From Lentinula raphanica (taxonomy: Eukaryota; Basidiomycota; Agaricomycetes; Agaricales; Omphalotaceae), in assembly GCA_027919835.1 (NCBI GenBank), contig JANVFP010000007.1, forward strand, positions 62,001 to 126,000: a stretch of 64,000 nt of DNA, given 5' to 3'. A program made the position numbers and the translations under genes. Below the pieces are notes generated by a model. The model saw nothing but the letters and a program-made list of their open reading frames with translations, did not search any database and was not told where the DNA came from. Shown in pieces: positions 12,702-23,700 of this stretch (positions are counted from its first letter, which is position 1; the number at the start of each line of letters is the position of its first letter).

Positions 12702-12732
<31 letters not shown>
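12702..12732 (+). other. LINE poly-A tail
   Basis: A run of 31 adenines ends the LINE and runs into the target duplication. On the minus strand it reads as poly-Phe at the apparent end of the membrane-protein frame, an artefact of the insertion. Confidence 0.9.
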
Positions 12733-12734
<2 letters not shown>

Positions 12735-12742
12735 GTAATGTT
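12730..12742. repeat. right target-site duplication of the LINE
   Basis: AAATAGTAATGTT, identical to 1487-1499. Its first bases merge with the poly-A tract, so 11 bases are certain and 13 match. Confidence 0.75.
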
Positions 12743-14257
12743 TGGACAACTCCTCAACACAGAGAAGCACACTCACTAATGAGCATACTAATGTGAGTAC
12801 CTGTCCATATGTCCATTGTGAGCCAGATGCCCCAACTATTGTTCCTCCATTCCTTGAAGCACAGTTGATAGAGATCATTTGTTCAGTTGAGACAATCAGG
12901 AATACAACAGGACCGAGGTTTGCTATTATCAATGTAGCATAGATGAGTTTGGTGGATGTTCCAGAGGGGAAAAGATAGATAGGGAAGAGTGGCTGTATTG
13001 GTTGAACATGAGGGAGAGTGCTGTCTGGGAGACCATACAGTCTGACTAGGAGGAAAGATATATGTTGGATGGAGAAGCCTTGGGGTACAACAATAAAAAA
13101 GATATATATGATCACAGACAATAGTAGTTCCAGGGTTAGAGACAGAGATTGGAAGAGGATCATTGTTGGGATAAGAGCATGGAATCTTGCTGAGTGAATC
13201 TTGCAATATCTACTGATCATGAGGAATGGAAATATCAAGTAGGGTATTGCTGTACCAATATAGAATATCAGTGACACTATCTGGATGGAAAGTGTTGATT
13301 CAATGGGCAATGCAATGAAAGCCCAGTAAACAGTATATGTCACACACTGTGAAGGATCTCCAGCTCCAAGAGAAGACATTGATATAGAAGCATTGTAGGA
13401 TGAGAGCAGTCGGTCAGCAGTCATATGCCACCCACTGAATGAGTGGAGGAATATTGTCCTGTTCCAGAATAGACACCCAATGAAACAGATTAACAAAGCC
13501 TGGGACCATGGAAGACTATGAGGCATGCTAAGAAAATTATCCTGTTGCATCCGGTACCACAAGGTAGTCAGTGTGGACATGATTCCAGCCTCATCCTGGA
13601 CATCCTCTTTGATCTCCACTTTTCTGAGCATTGAGCTCAATCTGAAGATATGGAAAGATGAACAGGCAAAGATGATGATCAAGGAAAGATTGAGGACAAG
13701 CAGAAGATGATAGGGTGATAGATCAGTGTTATGATCATTGTACTCCGCGGTTATTAATATTGCATATCCAATGGTATATAGAGAGATCTCGAGAGATTTG
13801 GTAGATTGGAAGTAATGCGGATGAGCAGAAAGGTATCTGAAGTATCCATGGAGCTGTCTATAGCTGACACCATTGCAGTCGGAAACTGCTGCAGGATTGG
13901 AAGTGCGGGAAGTTGGAGAAGAGCTTTGTCTTTGTGGCTCAATGACACCTTCCAGGTCAGCAAGGTTAATGGCTGATCTAAGAGGCTCGGAGCTGTGACC
14001 ATCATTTGAGCGGGAGTTTTCAGAATCAAGAGGAGGAGCGTATTCTGATAGTTTTCCGGTAATTATGTCCATAAGGACTTTGACGGCGACAAAGCTGGAG
14101 TGCAATGTAATCACTAAAGCTGGGATATAGATAGAAAGACGGACACCAATCCCTGAAACACAATATGAGGAAGACAAAACCAAGAGTGAGACCAAAACAC
14201 ACCGGCGATATCAGGATTATCAGTGATAATGCATCTTGGAGGAGTTGTAGAAGACAT
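12733..14257 (-). pseudogene. multi-pass membrane protein, 3' end cut by the LINE
   Basis: Function unknown. Exon 1 (14203-14257, starting MSSTTPP) and a short intron lead into exon 2 at 14152. The protein has about eight hydrophobic segments spread over some 480 residues, a Ser-rich hydrophilic loop near residues 60-110, and ends near the motif RNGGT...SQWTYGQ. It is clearly related to the gene at 19059-20655: same exon-intron junction and phase, same N-terminal RLSIYIPALV, same C-terminal motif. The LINE entered in the opposite orientation within the last codons, and the displaced tail lies at 1393-1486. The transcript probably now runs into LINE sequence. Whether it still works depends on how essential the last residues are. 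Confidence 0.7.
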
Positions 14258-14704
14258 CTAGCTTGATTGCTGAAGCCAGAGCTTTGACAATGAGATGTTA
14301 TATAGTCCAATTTGGGATAGAATAACAGCAATTCTACAGCATTTTGAGTTCAAGAGGGTTGATCGATTGCCACTTTCAAAGGGATGCTGTTGGAAATTAG
14401 TTGCTAGTAAGGTTATCCTTGGGGGACCGGTGACTGGAAAAGTGCTAGTTGCAGTGTCTCTCTCAATCAAGGTGATCCGATTGAAGTCGCAGTCTATTTG
14501 GCTGGATATGCGTAGTCGTGACTCGTCATCTTACAGGCTGTGTAATTCCAGATATCAGAACGTACATACTCTGGACGTACTATGAATATCACAAAAATCA
14601 CCAGTCGAATGGTTTTCGTAATCACAAGAGGGTCTCGCCTAGCATAAGGATGGTCAATGGTCAGATCAGGATCAAGACAGGCGGCAGCAACAGGGTTCGA
14701 AGAA
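14258..14704. other. intergenic: promoter of the membrane gene and 3' flank of arginase
   Basis: No frame with coding character. Upstream of the membrane gene the sequence contains TTATATAG near 14295, a possible TATA-like element. The arginase stop lies at its right edge. Confidence 0.4.
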
Positions 14705-16028
14705 TTACTCACCAAGAGCGGAACGAACAAGTGAGCACCCCACAGCGACAGTCTGCTTCACGCTCACATCGTCTTCAAGTGAAGGATTTACTTCCTATAT
14801 GCGTTTTCAGTAACGACTCATGAATAATCTCGAACGTTTTACGCCACAGCGCATCCCACAATGCTCAAATCAATGCTCAAAAACTTACCATGATATCCAA
14901 CCCAACCAACGCTCCCGTCTCCCAAATCCTCTCACAAATATAATGTCCCTCTCTAAACGTTAACCCCCCACGAACAGGAGTCCCCGTCGAAGGAGCCACA
15001 CTCGGATCCAGCGCATCCACGTCAAACGAGAGATGTATCGGCCTTGGCTTACTATCACCTTGCGCATAACCACCATTCAAATACTCCAACGCCATCTCAA
15101 CCACCCTCCCGATCCCATACCGATCCACATCATGCATACTAAACGCCTTGATCTTATTCTCCTTCAAAATCTTCTTCTCCCCCGCATCGACGTCGCGTAG
15201 GCCGATGTACACGATCGAGGAGGGTTTCAGGACGGGTTTGATCCATGCGAAGGGGGTTTGTGAGGAAGGTGAGGGTCCGGGTTTGAAATTGGAGAATGCC
15301 TGATGGTTCCCGTCGAGGCCCATGAGGAAGGAGACGGGCATGCCGTGGATGTTGCCAGACTCGGTTGTGGCTGCAGTGTTGATGTCTGCGTGGGCATCGA
15401 CCCAGATGACGCCGGCTTCGGGATGTGCGCTTGATTAAGAGGGAGACGGCCGTTAGACAAGCTTGGAATAAATGATACCCCCGAAAGATTCGGAGAGTAG
15501 ATGACAACTCACTCTAGCGTCCCAGAAATAGTCCCCATCGCCAACGAATGATCACCTCCCAGCGTAACCGGAAGCTCTCCATTCTTCGCATGCCCCGAGA
15601 CAACCTTCGCCACTTCCTCGCATACGCGTGAAACCAAGCGTGGATTCTTCAGTATGCCAATAGGCGGATCCCAATGGTTCGACGTCGAGGCGTCGTCGTT
15701 GACGGCAGATGAGGCAGATGACGCGGTAGGTGCAGATGGGTCAACGGAAGACGAAGAGGACAGAGCGTACTTGATGTCTTCGAATTGGTGGTGGCCGTCG
15801 AATTTGACTTTCCAGCCTAGTTCTTCGAGTTGATTGACAAGTCCGGCTTCGACGAGATGGATGGGGCCTTTGTCTACGCCGAGTTTGGGTTGTCCGCCGC
15901 TGAAGGGACATCCGACGATCTGAGACGGTTAACGTGAGCGAGAGAAGACGGTTATGAATGATGATAAATCTCATTACAGACGCTGTCCTGGGTGCTTTGA
16001 GATATTGAGGCGTGATTTCGGAGGACAT
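14705..16028 (-). CDS. arginase (L-arginine amidinohydrolase)
   Basis: Hydrolyses L-arginine to ornithine and urea in the cytosol, the first step of arginine catabolism; the yeast counterpart is CAR1. Four exons fit exactly in frame: 15978-16028, 15513-15919, 14889-15429 and 14705-14794, giving 362 residues, slightly long for the family because of a Ser-Ala-rich insert near residues 80-105. The manganese ligands are all present: H141 (GGDHS), D164, H166 and D168 (DAHADIN), D289 and D291 (SFDVDALDP). Other family marks are [15 protein letters not shown] near the start, STGTPVRGG and the ending LDIMEVNP. The start is the first ATG and gives a typical N-terminus. The junction at 15429 uses an AAG acceptor, less common than CAG. 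Appears intact. Confidence 0.93.
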
Positions 16029-17033
16029 GGTCGTTGTGATAGAGTACGAACAAAGATGTGTTATAGAACACGAAAATCTTCAGAGACTGCGTTAGTTGGG
16101 GAAGATTGACGTCGGAAAGAGAGCAATCCGTATTTATAGGCATTTTTCTAGGCTGTAAACACAGGCAAGATCCGAGAAGACAGAGCACAAGGAGCTGTAT
16201 GTGATGAATACAGTATCTCCAAGTTACATCCGATTCGCTGCCACTATGCACGGAACAAAAGATGACAAGAAAAGAAATGGTGAACTCACAATTTAGAATG
16301 ATTACAGGACACGAAAGTATGGTAAGAGTGGTTCAGGTTAGAGCGCGTGAAGCGTAGTACGCAAATTCCTAAAAAGGAAACGACCGATCTGAGGCGCTAA
16401 ACTTTTAACGCTTAGGCGCTTCAACCTACACAGATAACTTCCATCAACCAATGTCGCCTCTTTGAAAGCCTAAAGCACGTCGGGGGATGTCCTGCAACTG
16501 CGCTGATCCTCTAAACTGTCCCTCGTTCGTTGCTGCTAGCTAGGAAATCCACCGACAAACACAAAATATCATACCGACGTTCAAAGGTTTGAACCTTCCG
16601 TTAACGTTTGTGTTGAAGATCCCAAATCGGGGCCCATTGGCCAACCACAGTGGCTGGCAAATGGACACCTCCATTGTTCGCAATCTTTTATTGTCCATCG
16701 TTTCAACATGGCCTTCTCTCACGTGCTGACAAGTGGTATGTTCAACGCGTAGCGTTCTACTCCTAATCCCAGTGTTGTATCTGAGCCCTCTTTTACCCGA
16801 GCCCTTATTCTTTCGAGTCCACTTCCTCCTCGACCCCCTGAGACTCTCATCGTCAAACGCACTGCTCAACTCTATCTGAACTCTCTTTCTCCCGTTCTTC
16901 AAATTCACCATCGTTAGGTCTGCTTCTTAAACCTTACCTATCATTGTCCAACTCATTATAACTCTGCAGCTCTCACCATCGTCTCCCCGGATCAACAGCC
17001 CATCGCTCAGTACTGAAACCTCTGTGATCCGCT
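16029..17033. other. intergenic, no gene seen
   Basis: Divergent promoter region between arginase (minus) and the 281-aa gene (plus). A minus-strand open frame at 16540-16911 is highly basic and lacks family resemblance; I regard it as chance. No repeats of note apart from several GGCGCT and CGCTTA motifs near 16390. Confidence 0.5.
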
Positions 17034-18009
17034 ATGCTCCGCAAATCTCGAAAACAACCTGAACGAGATCGCTACACCGATCCGAACAATGGCACACTCG
17101 AACTCACGTTCCAACTTTCCGTTCCCCCACCTGTACCTGTACCTGATCCAAACCATGACTCGGCTGTGAATAACACAAGTCAGTTTTCCTTCTCATACTA
17201 GTTTTGCTAGGATGGACGAGTTGAACTCACAGGCTTTCATGAATAGGTTCCGCGTCGGCGAAGGGGAAGGGGAAAGCAAAGGAAACGCAAGACCAATACT
17301 CGACGTTCACAAACATGATGACGAGCATCAATTCCTCTATGCCACAAACAACTGGTGAAGCGATGACCGCAAAAATTCAATCGCTTCCGATAGACTACCA
17401 AAAGCTCATTCAAGGCTTTCGCCGAGGGCTCATCTTCCCTTCGTTTCCTCCTGACATCGTACGTCTGCTTTCCATTTCTCCTCATAACAAATTCTAACAA
17501 GGTTCTCGAACGATCTACAGCAATGCACCCGTCAAACACTCAGAGACCCATCCTGCGAATGCAAAAAATGCATATGCCGCGCCCTAATCTACTACGCCTC
17601 CCTATTCGTCTACCACGACCTCCGCATGGACTCCCTCGCCCAAGGAATCGACCTCGAATCCGAACGAGCCCGATGTCCCCCCTTGCTCGACCTCGGAAAC
17701 GGCCATTGCTTATACCACGCCCTCAACATATCCCACATCATCAACAACGATCCTCAGCTGTCCATGTCCCTCGCGAGGCCTGAACATTGTTTCGTGTACG
17801 ACAGCGTTACCCAGGGACGATACTGGTGGAGGAACTTTGCCCCGAGGGAGACGTGGCCGGCGGGGCGGTTTCAGGAGATTGCGTGTCCTGCTACGGTCGC
17901 GGCGCAGTGGACGGTGTATTTGTTGAATGCGAATTACAAGTTTGGGCTGGAGTTTGGTGGATCGATTCAGATCTTCATTGCGATGTTGCAGACGAAACCA
18001 CAAGTGTAA
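17034..18009 (+). CDS. unrecognised 281-aa protein, three exons
   Basis: I do not recognise this protein. Exons 17034-17178, 17247-17458 and 17521-18009 join in frame with GT-AG introns; the first uses GTCAGT. The N-terminal 65 residues are low-complexity (Pro, Asn, then KGKGKAKE). The C-terminal 200 residues look globular: a cluster CECKKCICR near residue 130, DLGNGHCLYHALNIS near 182, and several Trp and aromatic residues (YWWRNFAPRETWP). The ATG at 17034 is the first in frame after upstream stops. No signal peptide or membrane segment. Probably a lineage-restricted basidiomycete protein, soluble, intact. Confidence 0.65.
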
Positions 18010-19058
18010 TGGTGCTACAGAGGAGATCACTTCTCCCTGGCGAAGCTCGAGTTCAGCTCTTGATGTCATATCTCAAGCTCTCAAGACTCAATCTAGATCA
18101 ACTTTCCATTCGTCGATCATAGCCATTTTGTTGTATCCATTCATTGTCACTGTAGATTTCCTCAATATCAGTCATGGATCACTGCATAGCATTTTTCTGT
18201 ATATTGGCCTGGGGCGACTATAGAATGTGTCATCCTTTCATACACATAGTGAAGATGAAAGATGTGTTCCACAAGAGGAACTGAGGTGGCTGAGTCGAGA
18301 ACGAGATATCGCGCTACAGCCAAAGCAATCGTCAGTAAACAATTGTTAATCGAAACTTATCTTCCTTCGAGACTTCGCTCGAGTTTCTTCTACTAATTCA
18401 GGCTACTTCGAGCCTTCTTCAAGTGTATGAGTGACCTTGATGGGTCCAGAGAGAGAGCTCCCGGGGCAGAAAGATGCATTTGCCAGCCCACATGGGCGTA
18501 CATATAGTCCGAATGAAAAGAAGAAGTAAACAGATACAAATGCTCAATGATCGTCAAAAGATTGACAGAAAAGAACTTCAACTCGGCTCTAGCGTCACAT
18601 CGGGCTACCGCTTAGCGCAATCCCCCAGAGCTTTGCCTTGGGAAAGCAGAGGGCAAGGCAGAGTGCTCTGGTGGCGGACCGGACGATTAGCTTTAACCTC
18701 GCATCCATCTTGATAGGTAGAGTCCAAAGAAGAAGAATAAAAATGCGTACTGAAGAATGTAAATTTTGGCTGTCCAGCTTTAGTCCGCTGTCAACCCATG
18801 TTTCTCGATGATGATCATTATAGGTATAGAAAAAGAAAAGGACCTGCGTTTGATGAGTCGGTCATCCGACACGACTACAATAGTATATGAAGGAAATGTA
18901 GAGCGTGGGATCTCGAAATGAGATGTTGGATAAAGACAAAAGTGCCTTCGAAGGAGAGAAAGGATGATCAATAAGAAGTGATTCGATAACTTCAAACGCT
19001 GGACGCTTGGCTGGATGTTGATGCCACTGGTTTAGCATTTTTACCTCCTCAATTCTAC
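18010..19058. other. intergenic, no gene seen
   Basis: Contains the 3' flanks of two convergent genes. Short open frames exist on both strands; the minus frame at 18862-19152 overlaps the end of the membrane gene in another frame and could reflect alternative splicing there, but nothing supports it further. Confidence 0.45.
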
Positions 19059-20655
19059 TCAACTCCTGCTTGATGTCCAACTCAGTTCTAAACAATATGC
19101 GATCACACTCATCCCTGCAGATATCAGTGCCAAAGTCTGTCCATAGGTCCATTGCGAGCCAGGGCCATCGACCACTGTCCCTCCATTCCTCGAAGCAGAA
19201 TTGATCAAGAGGATCTTTTCAGTCGAGACAATCAGGAACACAACGGGACACAAGTTTGTTATCATCATTGTGGTGAAGATTAGTCTAGTACTCCATTTCG
19301 CAGAGGGCGCGAGATGGGTAGGGAAGAGCGGCTGTGTTGGATGAGAGTAAGGCAGAGTGAGGTCCGAGAGGCCAAATAGTTTGGGTAGGAGGGAGTATAT
19401 GAGTCGGGCCAATAAGTGGGGTACAATGAAGAGACAATGTAAGATCACTGAGAACAGTAGGCCCAGAGTCAGGGGGATAGATTGAAAGAGGATTATTGTT
19501 GGAATTATAGTGCTGTATCTCGCAGGAACCTGGAATCTGGGTATACTGCAAACCGTTGAGATCATCAAGAGGACTGCCACCACCATACCAACATAGAATA
19601 TGACGGACACTATCTGGATGGGGAGCATTGAGTCAATGGGCAATGCAATGAAAGCCCAGTAAAAGGTGATTGATATACACTGTGAAGGATCTTGAGCTCC
19701 TTCAGATGATGCAGCAATGGTATTCCCATTGACAGACAAGAGTTCTTTGAGAGTCATACTATAGCCAGCGAAAAAGTGTCCACACGTCGTGAATAGCCAG
19801 AAATTAGAACCAAACATGGCGGTATAAAATGCCTGCATCCATGAAAGGTAAACATGCACTCCAAACTGCCTCCAGTGATGCCTATTGCACCGGTACCACA
19901 AGAAAGTCAGCTCAGACATGATTCCGGCTGAGCCATCCTGCCAGTGGTAATCTTCTTCTAGCTCTACTGCTGCGAGCATCAAACTTATTCTGGGCATCTG
20001 GAAAGATGAACAGGAGAAGGTGATGATCAAGGAGATATTCAGGATAATGAGAGCATGATAGGGAGGTAGGCCAATGGTAGAAATGAAGTTAGTCGCATTC
20101 AAGAATGCACTCGCTATCATGGAGAATCCAATGAGATATAGAGATATCTCGAGAGCTTTGGTAGATTCAAAGTACCACTTGTGGGCAGAGAGGTATCTGA
20201 GATATCCCCGGAGCTGGCCATGGTTGGTTCTGTTACTACTATCATTGGAAACTGCTTCGGAAGGGTTGGAAGTAGTAGGAGTCATGGAACCAGGAGAAGA
20301 AGAGGAGCTGTGACTTCGTGGCTGAGTGGTGCCTTTGACTCGGTCAGCAAGTTCAATAGCTGAGCCAGACTCGGAGCTGCGACTATTGTTCAAGTGGGAG
20401 AAGTTTTCAGGACCGCCGGGACTTGGAGAAGTGTATCTAGATATTTCTCCGGTAAGTATGTCAACAAAGACTTTGGCAATCACAAGGCTACAGTGCAATG
20501 TAACCACCAAAGCTGGGATATAGATAGAAAGACGGACACCAATCCCTGAGACAAGATCATGAGCAAGACACCGAAATCAGAAATTAATTTCAAAACTCAC
20601 CAGCGATGTCAGGATTCTCACTTATAATGCATGTTGGAGGTGTTGTAGAAGTCAT
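19059..20655 (-). CDS. multi-pass membrane protein, intact paralogue
   Basis: Function unknown. Exons 20601-20655 and 19059-20545 give 513 residues with exact frame arithmetic. About eight or nine hydrophobic segments can be seen: near residues 20-45, 150-175, 185-205, 250-270, 310-350, 370-400, 430-455 and 475-495. Residues 60-120 form a Ser, Thr and Pro-rich hydrophilic loop. Shared with the gene at 12733-14257 are the start MxSTTPP, the intron position and phase, RLSIYIPALV, and a conserved end around RNGGT and SQWTYGQ. The pair therefore arose by duplication and arginase plus the orphan gene now lie between them. Not recognisable as a transporter or receptor family by eye. Confidence 0.75.
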
Positions 20656-21419
20656 TCTATTCGGCAAATAATTCGGAAGTGACTGGTACTAGAGCCTTCA
20701 AGACAGTGAGGACATCCTTTTATATGTTTTCAAAGCTTGGCTGTGTCATAAGATGTGGTATAACCAGTGCCATGACCATGATGGGCTTGATAACCTGACC
20801 GTGCTCATGCCATTGAATGCAAGGCTCTTGGCAAGACAAGCAAGGTATGATAGTACAGCTGTACATTGCTGCCAGTAAACTGACATGTCTCTCAGTCTGT
20901 CCACATTGCAGCTCGATTCAAGACAATACAGTGTTTGGTGAAAGGTTGGTTTAAAGTCAGACAGCATTGATGTAGGTCAAGGCCCAAACTTTGGTTTGAA
21001 CCGCGGCAATGGTTAATCCAAGAAAAAGCTGTGAATAGTACACAGTGACATCATAGTATCTCCTTCAGGACTCAGAGCTCAATTCAATTCCACAGCAGTG
21101 GGCCATTGCTATGCATGACATGTACTATGAGTCCGAACTTCAAGAAATTATTGATACATATTACTCATATAAAGAGTAGGCTGTAGACAAGGATAGGTAT
21201 AATGAGCAAGATATAACTTGATGAGGTTTTGCGCTTGTCAGCCCCAGTGAGGAGGGAGCACTTGAGCTGTCCACCCAATCAGAGCCAAGGCTCCTACCAG
21301 TTCATCCCAAAGTAACACCCCAATCAGAGCCTCGCACAAGTTTCTAAACAATGACATTCCCAATGATATGGTACAGGTATGATGTCACACTAGACGATGG
21401 TAGAAGCTGGTAGGGGTTA
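20656..21419. other. intergenic, no gene seen
   Basis: Promoter side of the membrane gene, including TTTTATATG near 20718 as a TATA-like sequence. The remainder carries no coding frame or clear repeat. Confidence 0.4.
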
Positions 21420-22597
21420 TACTTGACTGTGTTATGAAGCATAACATGTACTTCCAAGCCCCCAAAAAATCCTCAAATATTCCCACCATATTCCCTGATT
21501 TTTCCTGATTTTCCTACTATTTTTCCATATTTTTCCATCATTTATTCGGGCTTAAACAACCTCTGCAGTCCTTTTCTATCGATGGCCGAGCTTACGCCGA
21601 GGTGGCGCTTACTCGGCGTCTCGGCATCTCAACGCAGAAGCGCCGCCTTTCTATATTTCCCACACTTCTTCTTCCTCATTGCTTCCTTCCTCCTCGACCA
21701 CCACTTTCTTCCTCGACACGCTAGGACCATCGGGACGACACATCGGGACCACAAGACGACTAGGGAGGTTACAGTATGGGTTAGGACGAATATAGAGGGC
21801 TGGGGACCGCGAGGACACGGTCTGCCAGCCAGTATCATAATCAGTGCGTACACAGAACGGATTACACCTATGCTAACGAGGTCCCGTCGTCAGGATGGGG
21901 GCATCGTCGACTCGCGTCGACGATCTCCGGCACTTTCCATGCACATCCGGGTCTCAAGAACCCCACAAGAACCCTCGGTCCCGCTTCTTGTGCTACCCCT
22001 TCGGTCCCGCTATATCCACGTCGTCGTCGGCCTCCATTTCTTCCATCTACCCCTTCGTCGGCTCGCTCTCGTCATCCTCGGCTCGGATCCACCTCGTTTC
22101 GTCATCCTTGGTGACGATACACAGCCGGCAACCCACATTTTGGTGCTAAACTCTCGGTTCCGCCATGTCAAACTCGTCGACGCCTCCCCGCTTCTCCGTT
22201 TCTCCCTTCCATGCCTCGCTTTCGTCATCGCCGGCCTCTCCCCAACTCGTCTGGTCATCCCAGATGACAATATCGGCCCAGCACATCCACTCACCCATGC
22301 CAACCCTCGCCTTTGTCATTCCCGGCTCGTGTACGCGTCGTGTCGTCACGTTCGGCCCTCCCTCTTCATGATATCGTCACACTCGGCTTGGTTTCGCTTC
22401 GTTTGGTCATCCATGGTGACAATACAACCCCCGGCACCCTGTAATGTGCCAGTTCATCCTTAGCAACCCCCACTTCAACGTATCCGGCTGTCTACGCGTC
22501 GTGTGGCCTTGTTCGGCGTCCCTTGGCGTCGGTCAACTTTCCCTAATCACGTTTGGGTCCCGCGTACGTATCTTTGGTTATGGTTCATTTCTTACGA
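21420..22597. repeat. repeat-rich accessory DNA with degenerate internal repetition
   Basis: An AT-rich lead with iterated TTTTTCC (21470-21545) passes into GC-rich sequence in which TCATCC...GGTGACAATACA-like units recur about every 150-180 bases (near 22090, 22250 and 22410). The long plus-strand frame at 21582-22463 has repetitive, Arg and Ser-rich translation without domains. It looks like part of a mobile or satellite-like repeat, not a gene. Confidence 0.4.
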
Positions 22598-22643
22598 CGA
22601 CAGGCGACTCAAAATGAGTCAAGGCGACTCCTCGCCTGTCGAT
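22598..22643. repeat. hairpin with CGACAGGCGA / TCGCCTGTCG arms
   Basis: CGACAGGCGA and its exact complement lie about 25 bases apart, with a nested GACTC...GAGTC pair between them. It lies about 20 bases outside the Helitron-like terminus at 22664, so it belongs to the flanking repeat. Confidence 0.5.
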
Positions 22644-23053
22644 GTTTCTTATTGTTTATATCACTAGAAAAACGGCGCCTTTCGGCGCCTGCACCCTTGC
22701 TTGAAATTTCAGGAGTAGGGAGTCCGAAGTTGTGTACACAGTTACAATTTGAGAACACGAATCATCATATACATCATACAAACAAAGAGTGAGATATGTT
22801 AGATATGACGATCCCAAATATCATCTGGAGTAGGTTCAATAGGATCCAGAGAATCGATGACCCCATCAAAGAAATCCTCTTTCCATACGGTATCAGATGC
22901 ATGCAGTATAGAAAATTTTGCAATAACATGTCTACCAGCAAGGTCAGTAACGCGGCGTAACATAGTGTCTAACGCATTCTGCGCGGCACCAATTGATCGC
23001 ATGCACGCGGCACCAATTGATTGCATGCATGGTGAATGCGACCGGGACTGGAT

Positions 23054-23263
23054 GTACGCATCGGATATTCCGGGTGAGCCACAGATGATGCATCGACCTC
23101 CATAAGAACCAAAATTACACTCGTCGCAGATGCGTACCAAAGTCTCTGGACGGACGTAAGAATCGCATCCCGGGCATTTTCCATCGCATTTTTCGCAAAG
23201 ACGTCCGATAGCGATTCCCGGTTGTCTCCGACACATTATGAGATCTGGATGGTGCTTGGACAT
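23054..23263 (-). pseudogene. truncated PHF5A/Rds3 splicing-factor fragment (first 70 residues)
   Basis: PHF5A (Rds3 in yeast) is a zinc-knot subunit of the SF3b complex of the U2 snRNP. From ATG 23261-23263 the frame matches the family almost perfectly: [36 protein letters not shown] and GISDAY. The CxxC pairs of this region are intact. After residue 70 homology stops abruptly, where about 40 conserved residues (the remaining zinc ligands and the basic tail) should follow. Instead the open frame runs on to 22799 through unrelated sequence that includes a 25-bp tandem duplication (22983-23036). It is therefore a captured fragment and is unlikely to be functional; the real gene should be elsewhere. 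Confidence 0.85.
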
Positions 23264-23289
23264 GATGAAGCAAGTTGAAGAAAGGATTG

Positions 23290-23690
23290 CTTGAGGTTGC
23301 ATTAAAGTCTTCGGCAGTGTATGAAATAGGTCCGTAGGAAGAGTAACTTTCATCGAGGATAACAGGCGTTGCGATTTGCGCATCCTCAAGTTTCTGTGCT
23401 CGAAGACAATATCAATCATCTGGTGTATTTGTAAGGGCAACCTAGAATGAAAAATGATTGTTTGTTTGATGTCTACATTGATGTATTTTGGACGCACCTT
23501 CTGTGCACACTCAATCTGAGCATCGGAAGATTTCCATCGTCTCCAGGGACACTTTCCGAGTTCGAAGCCAAATTCGCAGGCAAAAGCCTTCTTGGTAGGT
23601 TGTTCGTCTTCGCTAGTAGTGTTCTTTGGTCAGCATCCAAAGAAACCGGACAGAGCAGTGAAGTTCACGCCGTTCAGGCGCTTAGCATTA
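23290..23690 (-). pseudogene. possible second captured fragment upstream of the PHF5A piece
   Basis: On the minus strand an exon-like stretch reads [20 protein letters not shown] and ends at GTGCGT. A second stretch after a CAG acceptor reads [17 protein letters not shown] and continues openly to the PHF5A start in another frame. The two join in frame. I do not recognise the protein. It may be the end of a different host gene carried along with PHF5A, or a coding exon of the element. Confidence 0.35.
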
Positions 23691-23700
23691 GGTAATTATT

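Larger units (their letters stand above)
1500..12729 (+). mobile_element. Tad-like non-LTR retrotransposon (LINE) with nested insertions
   Basis: The element has a GC-rich 5' untranslated region starting GGGGCTC, a gag-like ORF1 with a zinc knuckle, ORF2 with APE endonuclease, reverse transcriptase, RNase H and a C-terminal zinc knuckle, a short 3' untranslated region and a poly-A tract at 12702-12732. A 13-bp duplication flanks it. ORF2 with RNase H plus terminal CCHC is the arrangement of the fungal Tad clade. The element is not intact: about 3.2 kb of foldback DNA sits at 1943-5113, a 224-bp inverted-repeat element sits in ORF1, and ORF2 carries an internal TGA. It lies antisense to the host membrane-protein gene it entered. 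Confidence 0.85.
22664..23700 (-). mobile_element. probable Helitron 3' end with captured gene fragments
   Basis: On the minus strand the sequence ends with a stable hairpin, GGCGCC-GAAA-GGCGCC, a short T-rich spacer and CTAG, followed by T. That is the Helitron 3' signature: a hairpin about ten bases before CTRR, inserted at an AT dinucleotide. Inside lies a truncated splicing-factor fragment and upstream exon-like sequence in the same orientation, as expected of gene-capturing Helitrons. I could not locate the 5' TC end, so the right boundary is nominal. No Rep or helicase gene is present, so this would be non-autonomous. Confidence 0.5.

Noticed and set aside
12690..12735. Poly-Phe C-terminus of the membrane protein
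   Set aside because: It is the LINE poly-A tail read on the opposite strand.
16540..16911. Minus-strand frame of 123 codons between arginase and the orphan gene
   Set aside because: Highly basic with no domain, no splice partners and located in a divergent promoter region.
21582..22463. Open frame of 293 codons on plus
   Set aside because: The translation is low-complexity and repetitive, with similar open frames on the other strand; repeat DNA, not a gene.
22799..23497. Treating the whole 232-codon frame as a functional PHF5A protein
   Set aside because: The conserved last 40 residues are absent and the sequence after SDAY is unrelated and partly tandemly repeated.
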